A DNA stretch of 36,375 nt from Bacillota bacterium (GTDB taxonomy: Bacteria > Bacillota > Dethiobacteria > DTU022 > PWGO01). Made by a program: the position numbers and the translations under genes. The stretch is from contig JAAYSV010000028.1 of the NCBI GenBank assembly GCA_012518215.1, positions 1 through 36,375 of the forward strand, in the 5' to 3' direction. This document shows positions 33,034 through 36,375 of the stretch, piece by piece; within the stretch, counting starts at the first letter, position 1, and each line of letters begins with the position of its first letter. The notes under the pieces were generated by a model, which saw only the letters and a program-made list of their open reading frames with translations, was not told where the DNA came from and did not search any database.

Positions 33034-33879
33034 ATGACTGCCGAAATCAAGATTACCACGATCTGTGAAAACAGTGCATTGCATCCCGGCCTGCTCGGGG
33101 AGCATGGGCTGTCCATGTTGCTGGAGGTGGGGGGGCGGAAGATTCTCTTCGATACCGGAGCCGGTGCCACCCTGGCCGGCAATGCGGCAGCCCTGGGATT
33201 GGATCTCACCGCTCTGGATGCGGTCGTTCTGAGCCACGGGCATTACGATCATACGGGGGGGCTGAAATGGGTTCTTGAATCACAAGTTTCTTCCAAATTG
33301 CCTGTACATGCTCACCCGGATGCATTGGACGAAAAATACATATTGCTTCCGGAGATGACACCGAGATATATCGGCGTACCCTGGAAGCGCACGGAGATGG
33401 AGGCACTGGGGGCAGAATTCCACCTGAGCAGGGAGCCGGTGGATCTGGGTGATGGCATCACCATTACCGGAGAAATTCCCCGGACCTCATCGGCTGAAGG
33501 GCTGGTCTCGCCTTTCGTGGTGAAAGAAGGCGAAGGCTTCACCGAGGACCTCCTCCTTGACGACCAGGCCCTGGTGATAGAAAGCAGTGTGGGTATTATC
33601 GTTATGCTGGGCTGTTCACATTCCGGGTTGATCGATACACTGCAGCATATTCTTTCTGTAACCGGGGAACGGCGGATTTATTCTTTCCTGGGAGGGACCC
33701 ACCTTCTTCACACACCCGATGATCATCTGGAACGGATAATTGATGAGATGCAGCAATTTCAGTTGGAGATGGTCGCTCCCTGCCATTGCAGCGGCCCCAG
33801 GGCCATTGCTGCCATGCAGCAGGCTTTCGGGGAGAAGTGCCTGGATCACCGGGCCGGTAGTATATTCGAATTTCCATGA
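33034..33879 (+). CDS. Metallo-beta-lactamase-fold hydrolase (COG1237-like)
   Basis: A 281-residue metallo-beta-lactamase-fold protein. The metal motif LSHGHYDHTGG gives H68, H70, D72 and H73, with further ligands likely in LGCSHSGLIDTL and in LLHTPDDH. The N-terminus (ITTICENSALHPGLLGEHGLSMLLE) is typical of the COG1237 group, sometimes annotated as a dihydropterin/RFA-P synthase-related protein. That annotation comes from an archaeal relative and may not hold here. It closes the Fe-S gene set, 60 nt after the second MinD-type gene, with AAAGG before the ATG. No clear terminator follows. Confidence 0.87.
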   Translation: MTAEIKITTICENSALHPGLLGEHGLSMLLEVGGRKILFDTGAGATLAGNAAALGLDLTALDAVVLSHGHYDHTGGLKWVLESQVSSKLPVHAHPDALDEKYILLPEMTPRYIGVPWKRTEMEALGAEFHLSREPVDLGDGITITGEIPRTSSAEGLVSPFVVKEGEGFTEDLLLDDQALVIESSVGIIVMLGCSHSGLIDTLQHILSVTGERRIYSFLGGTHLLHTPDDHLERIIDEMQQFQLEMVAPCHCSGPRAIAAMQQAFGEKCLDHRAGSIFEFP

Positions 33880-33898
33880 CAGGTCATCTCCGTCGACA

Positions 33899-34048
33899 AG
33901 CATAACGTTTGCCCTGGCCCGAGATTCCTCGCGGCGCTATCCTTTCATTCCGGTGTTATCATTTCCACGTCATTTTTCTCTGTTGCTTTATATTAGCGTT
34001 CTTGTTAAAGAGCGCTTGCTCGGAATGGCAGGGGGGGAGGGCGCCGCA
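33899..34048. repeat. Intergenic repeat module A, copy 1
   Basis: About 150 bp, beginning AGCATAACG, with CGAGATTCCTCGCGGCGCTA early and GCTTGCTCGGAATG late, ending GCGCCGCA. It closely matches 35960-36107 in the same orientation. Its two ends, read in reverse complement, resemble the start of module B (TGTCATTCTGAG...CGAAGAATCCCC), so A is an inverted, longer relative of B. Confidence 0.82.
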
Positions 34049-34112
34049 GGCGACCGAGGAACCCCCTCCTTATGTACCCCTTACCCTACTGCCAGAGAAA
34101 AAAAAGGTACAA

Positions 34113-34268
34113 CCTGTCATTCTGAGAGAGCGGCTGTAGTTTGCCGCGACCGAAGAATCCCCTCCTCGAACAGACCCTACTACCGGCATAAACTGGTTCC
34201 TAGGTTTTATCTTTTCCCCGTACGGACATGTTGGCGTCAGCGACATGGAGTGAATGGTTGCCATAGCC
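34113..34268. repeat. Intergenic repeat module B, copy 1
   Basis: It begins CCTGTCATTCTGAG, passes GCGACCGAAGAATCCCCTCC and ends with a conserved block through GTTGGCGTCAGCGACATGGA to CCATAGCC. The first half recurs at 35855-35958 and the second half at 36217-36306. It contains no gene. Confidence 0.82.
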
Positions 34269-34453
34269 AAGCACGAAAAACTCTTGACCAAAAATATTTC
34301 GCCAGACCCTCTTAAAAGGATTATCCATATCGATGATAGAATTAGATTGGATTGGGGGAATATAGGGAATATTCTGCAGATGCCAATTATGCCGCCGACT
34401 TTGTAATCGTCCATGAAAAACACGATGTCGGCAATATTCACCGGAGGCAAAGA

Positions 34454-35698
34454 ATGGAAAAAGGAAAAATAATAGGGAGCAGGGACAAGAAACATGGCAG
34501 AACCGCTCCCGGAAATGCACGCCCCTCCTTTCGAGAAACGACGCGCTCGCTGTTCATGGAGCCGGTGGATATTTCCCCCACCGGATTCAAACCACCCCGC
34601 ATCGATGAACTGGATTTACTTCGGGGCTACGCCATCTTCGGGTTTATCATCTATCATGTAGTGTTGATTCTCGGTTCTGAAACTGTAGTCGATGATTCTT
34701 TACTGGGTTTTATGGCCTTTGTACTTTTCTGGCCGATAGGAGGAAAAGCTTTTTTCCAGATCGGCATCGGCATCTATCTGGTATATGCCCGTTCCTCCAC
34801 ACGGACACTTGTCAAACGGGGTTTGGCTATATTAGCTGCCGGCTATGCCCTCAATATGGTGCGCTTTCTGCCCGTCATCGTTGGGATCTTGCGGGGAACG
34901 CTGGTCATGGAAGACTTTCCCCTTTTCCGCAATGTTGGTGACATCATTTTTTGTGCAGATATCTTCCAGTTTGCAGGTCTGGCCTTCCTTGCCTATGCTC
35001 TGATCAGGAAACTGTTTCGCGGAATGGTCAAGCCCATTCACTGGATATATATGTCCCTGGGGGTAATTCTGATCTCGCCTTTCCTGGCCCCTCTGCTAAC
35101 CGGAAATATCCACATCGACCGTTTCCTGGAACCACTCTGGGGTTACGGCAAACATATCTGGTTCCCCTTCTTCCCGACCTTCTGCTACACACTGCTGGGG
35201 GCAATGTTCGGCTGCATGCTTATCAAGATCAAGAGTTTCCGCAATCATGAGCTGAGCTTCATGATCCTTTCCACCCTGACCTTCGCACTGGGCATCCTCT
35301 TGACCGATTTTTTTCGTCAGCCCTCCGCTTCTATCTATTTCAAAATACTCGGCCCCGATTTTGTCTATGATTCGCCGGAAGTCTTCATCAAGGTCATGGG
35401 CTACACGACGTTCCAGCAAGCAATTGCCGTATGCCTGAACCTGTATGTATCCAAAAATATCATCTTCAGGTTCTACCGTTACATGAGTTACAACATCACC
35501 GCAATCTTCGTCTGGCAGTGGATCATCATCGGCTGGATTACCGGCATCTACTTCCGTGCCTTCTGGCAGCAGAACGTGACGGAATGTGTGGTGGTAATCG
35601 CCATCACTACGGTGCTTGCCATTATTCTTACCGAACTGACCAAGAAAATCGGGAAGGGGATGAAAAACCGGGCACCGCGCAAGGAAAACCCTGCCTGA
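34454..35698 (+). CDS. Multi-pass membrane acyltransferase-like protein (DUF1624/HGSNAT-like)
   Basis: A 414-residue membrane protein with about ten hydrophobic helices. After a 45-residue basic, polar N-terminus it begins RIDELDLLRGYAIFGFIIYHVVLIL, the RxxxxDxLRGxA signature of DUF1624/acyltransferase-3 type proteins that move acyl groups across the membrane to sugars or polymers. The acceptor is unknown. ATG 34454 has GGAGG 7 nt upstream; a second ATG 34 codons later (MEPVDISPTG) is possible. It stands alone, with repeat modules A and B on its left and B, A and B on its right. Confidence 0.8.
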   Translation: MEKGKIIGSRDKKHGRTAPGNARPSFRETTRSLFMEPVDISPTGFKPPRIDELDLLRGYAIFGFIIYHVVLILGSETVVDDSLLGFMAFVLFWPIGGKAFFQIGIGIYLVYARSSTRTLVKRGLAILAAGYALNMVRFLPVIVGILRGTLVMEDFPLFRNVGDIIFCADIFQFAGLAFLAYALIRKLFRGMVKPIHWIYMSLGVILISPFLAPLLTGNIHIDRFLEPLWGYGKHIWFPFFPTFCYTLLGAMFGCMLIKIKSFRNHELSFMILSTLTFALGILLTDFFRQPSASIYFKILGPDFVYDSPEVFIKVMGYTTFQQAIAVCLNLYVSKNIIFRFYRYMSYNITAIFVWQWIIIGWITGIYFRAFWQQNVTECVVVIAITTVLAIILTELTKKIGKGMKNRAPRKENPA

Positions 35699-35854
35699 AG
35701 CCCTGCACGGCCACTTGTGGAAAGATGTTTGCCCTGAATCTCCACGCGTTACCCGCACCACGATAAACGGAAATTATTTCTTCCGGGTGCATATTTTTGC
35801 TGGAGTTCATTTACTTCCATAGCAATGATAGAGGGGGAGAGCCGTTTGTATTAT

Positions 35855-35958
35855 ACTGTCATTCTGAGGGAGCCCTTTTTTTGGGGCGACCGAAGAATCC
35901 CCTCCTCAAACACACCTTACCACCTGCCTAAACTGGTTCCTGGTCTTTTATCCCCGTA
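35855..35958. repeat. Intergenic repeat module B, copy 2 (first half)
   Basis: ACTGTCATTCTGAGGGAGC, then GGGGCGACCGAAGAATCCCC, then AAACTGGTTCCTGGTCTTTT, matching the first half of 34113-34268. It runs directly into module A copy 2. Confidence 0.8.
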
Positions 35959-35959
35959 A

Positions 35960-36107
35960 AGCATAACGCCTGCCTCTGCCCGAGATTCCTCGCGGCGCTA
36001 TTCTTTCACTCCGGTGTTACCGTTTCTACATCATTATTCTCCATAGCTTTATGTTGGTGTTTTTATTAAACACCGCTTGCTCGGAATGACAGGGGGGGGG
36101 CGCCGCA
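35960..36107. repeat. Intergenic repeat module A, copy 2
   Basis: A direct, diverged copy of 33899-34048 with the same start, CGAGATTCCTCGCGGCGCTA block, TTGCTCGGAATGACAGG and GCGCCGCA end. The length agrees to within 2 bp. Confidence 0.82.
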
Positions 36108-36216
36108 CTCCTTCCCCGGTATTGTGCCATTCCACACGACTGTCTTTCCAGTACTGTCATTCCATTGACATAACCATATACCTATCTCCTGCCCGTTGTA
36201 GTGAAAAGTGTCCTAC

Positions 36217-36306
36217 CTGCCATTCCTAAACTTTTTCCTGGTCTTTATCTTTTCCCCGTACGGATATGTTGGCGTCAGCGACATAGAGTGAATGGTTGCC
36301 ATAGCC
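36217..36306. repeat. Intergenic repeat module B, copy 3 (second half)
   Basis: It matches 34187-34268 closely through the block with CCCCGTACGGAT and GTTGGCGTCAGCGACAT. A fresh module B start (CTGTCATTCTGAGGG) lies at 36361-36375, so the repeat family continues past the window edge. Otherwise 35699-36375 holds no gene. Confidence 0.8.
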
Positions 36307-36375
36307 GGTGAAGGCGAGGAAGCGAAACGGGACTGCCGACGTGATGTGACAGTGTATTACCTGTCATTCTGAGGG

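Overview
The window looks like chromosomal DNA from an anaerobic, Clostridia-like Firmicute. Strong AGGAGG-type ribosome sites, frequent GTG starts and near-consensus sigma-A promoters point there. So does the gene content: a flavodiiron protein, an ADP-forming acyl-CoA synthetase, CoA-transferases, meso-diaminopimelate dehydrogenase, FeoAB and ferredoxin-type MinD ATPases. The lineage is inferred from gene content only; no rRNA, tRNA or species marker is present.

Positions 1-937 hold a CRISPR array with 12 near-identical repeats, a decayed end and possibly more units left of position 1. An AT-rich stretch with a promoter follows. Six tightly packed + strand genes (1250-8552) then encode a complete type III effector: a Cmr1-like RAMP, a second Cas7-group RAMP, a large Cas10, a Cmr4-like Cas7, a Cmr5-like small subunit and a very divergent Cas5-like RAMP. 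The Cas10 keeps an HD nuclease motif and a four-Cys zinc ribbon but has NTPL where GGDD is expected. This fits the rare Csx11/type III-C group, in which the cyclase is lost. No CARF effector, cas6, cas1 or cas2 is visible. A single diverged copy of the CRISPR repeat lies beyond the operon at 9351-9386.

Positions 8630-14730 are mostly on the - strand: an orphan 91-residue protein, a flavodiiron protein, an acyl-CoA synthetase (ADP-forming), a membrane-anchored class I amidotransferase and a zinc-finger/winged-helix regulator. Positions 15114-19811 (+) carry two small DUF5320-type proteins, a MOSC protein, a PLP enzyme of the ACC deaminase/D-cysteine desulfhydrase family and a CoA-disulfide-reductase-like flavoprotein. 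Positions 20048-26379 hold a fused two-domain CoA-transferase, an AI-2E family exporter, meso-DAP dehydrogenase and an acetyl-CoA hydrolase/transferase. Together with the synthetase, these suggest acyl-CoA-based energy conservation from fermentation.

Positions 26898-33879 form a one-direction iron and Fe-S island: a DtxR/MntR-type regulator with a probable operator, feoA, feoB, an Mrp/NBP35 ATPase, two NifX-like proteins, two MinD-type ATPases with 2x[4Fe-4S] ferredoxin inserts, and a metallo-beta-lactamase-fold protein. The right end holds a membrane acyltransferase-like gene bracketed by copies of a degenerate intergenic repeat family.
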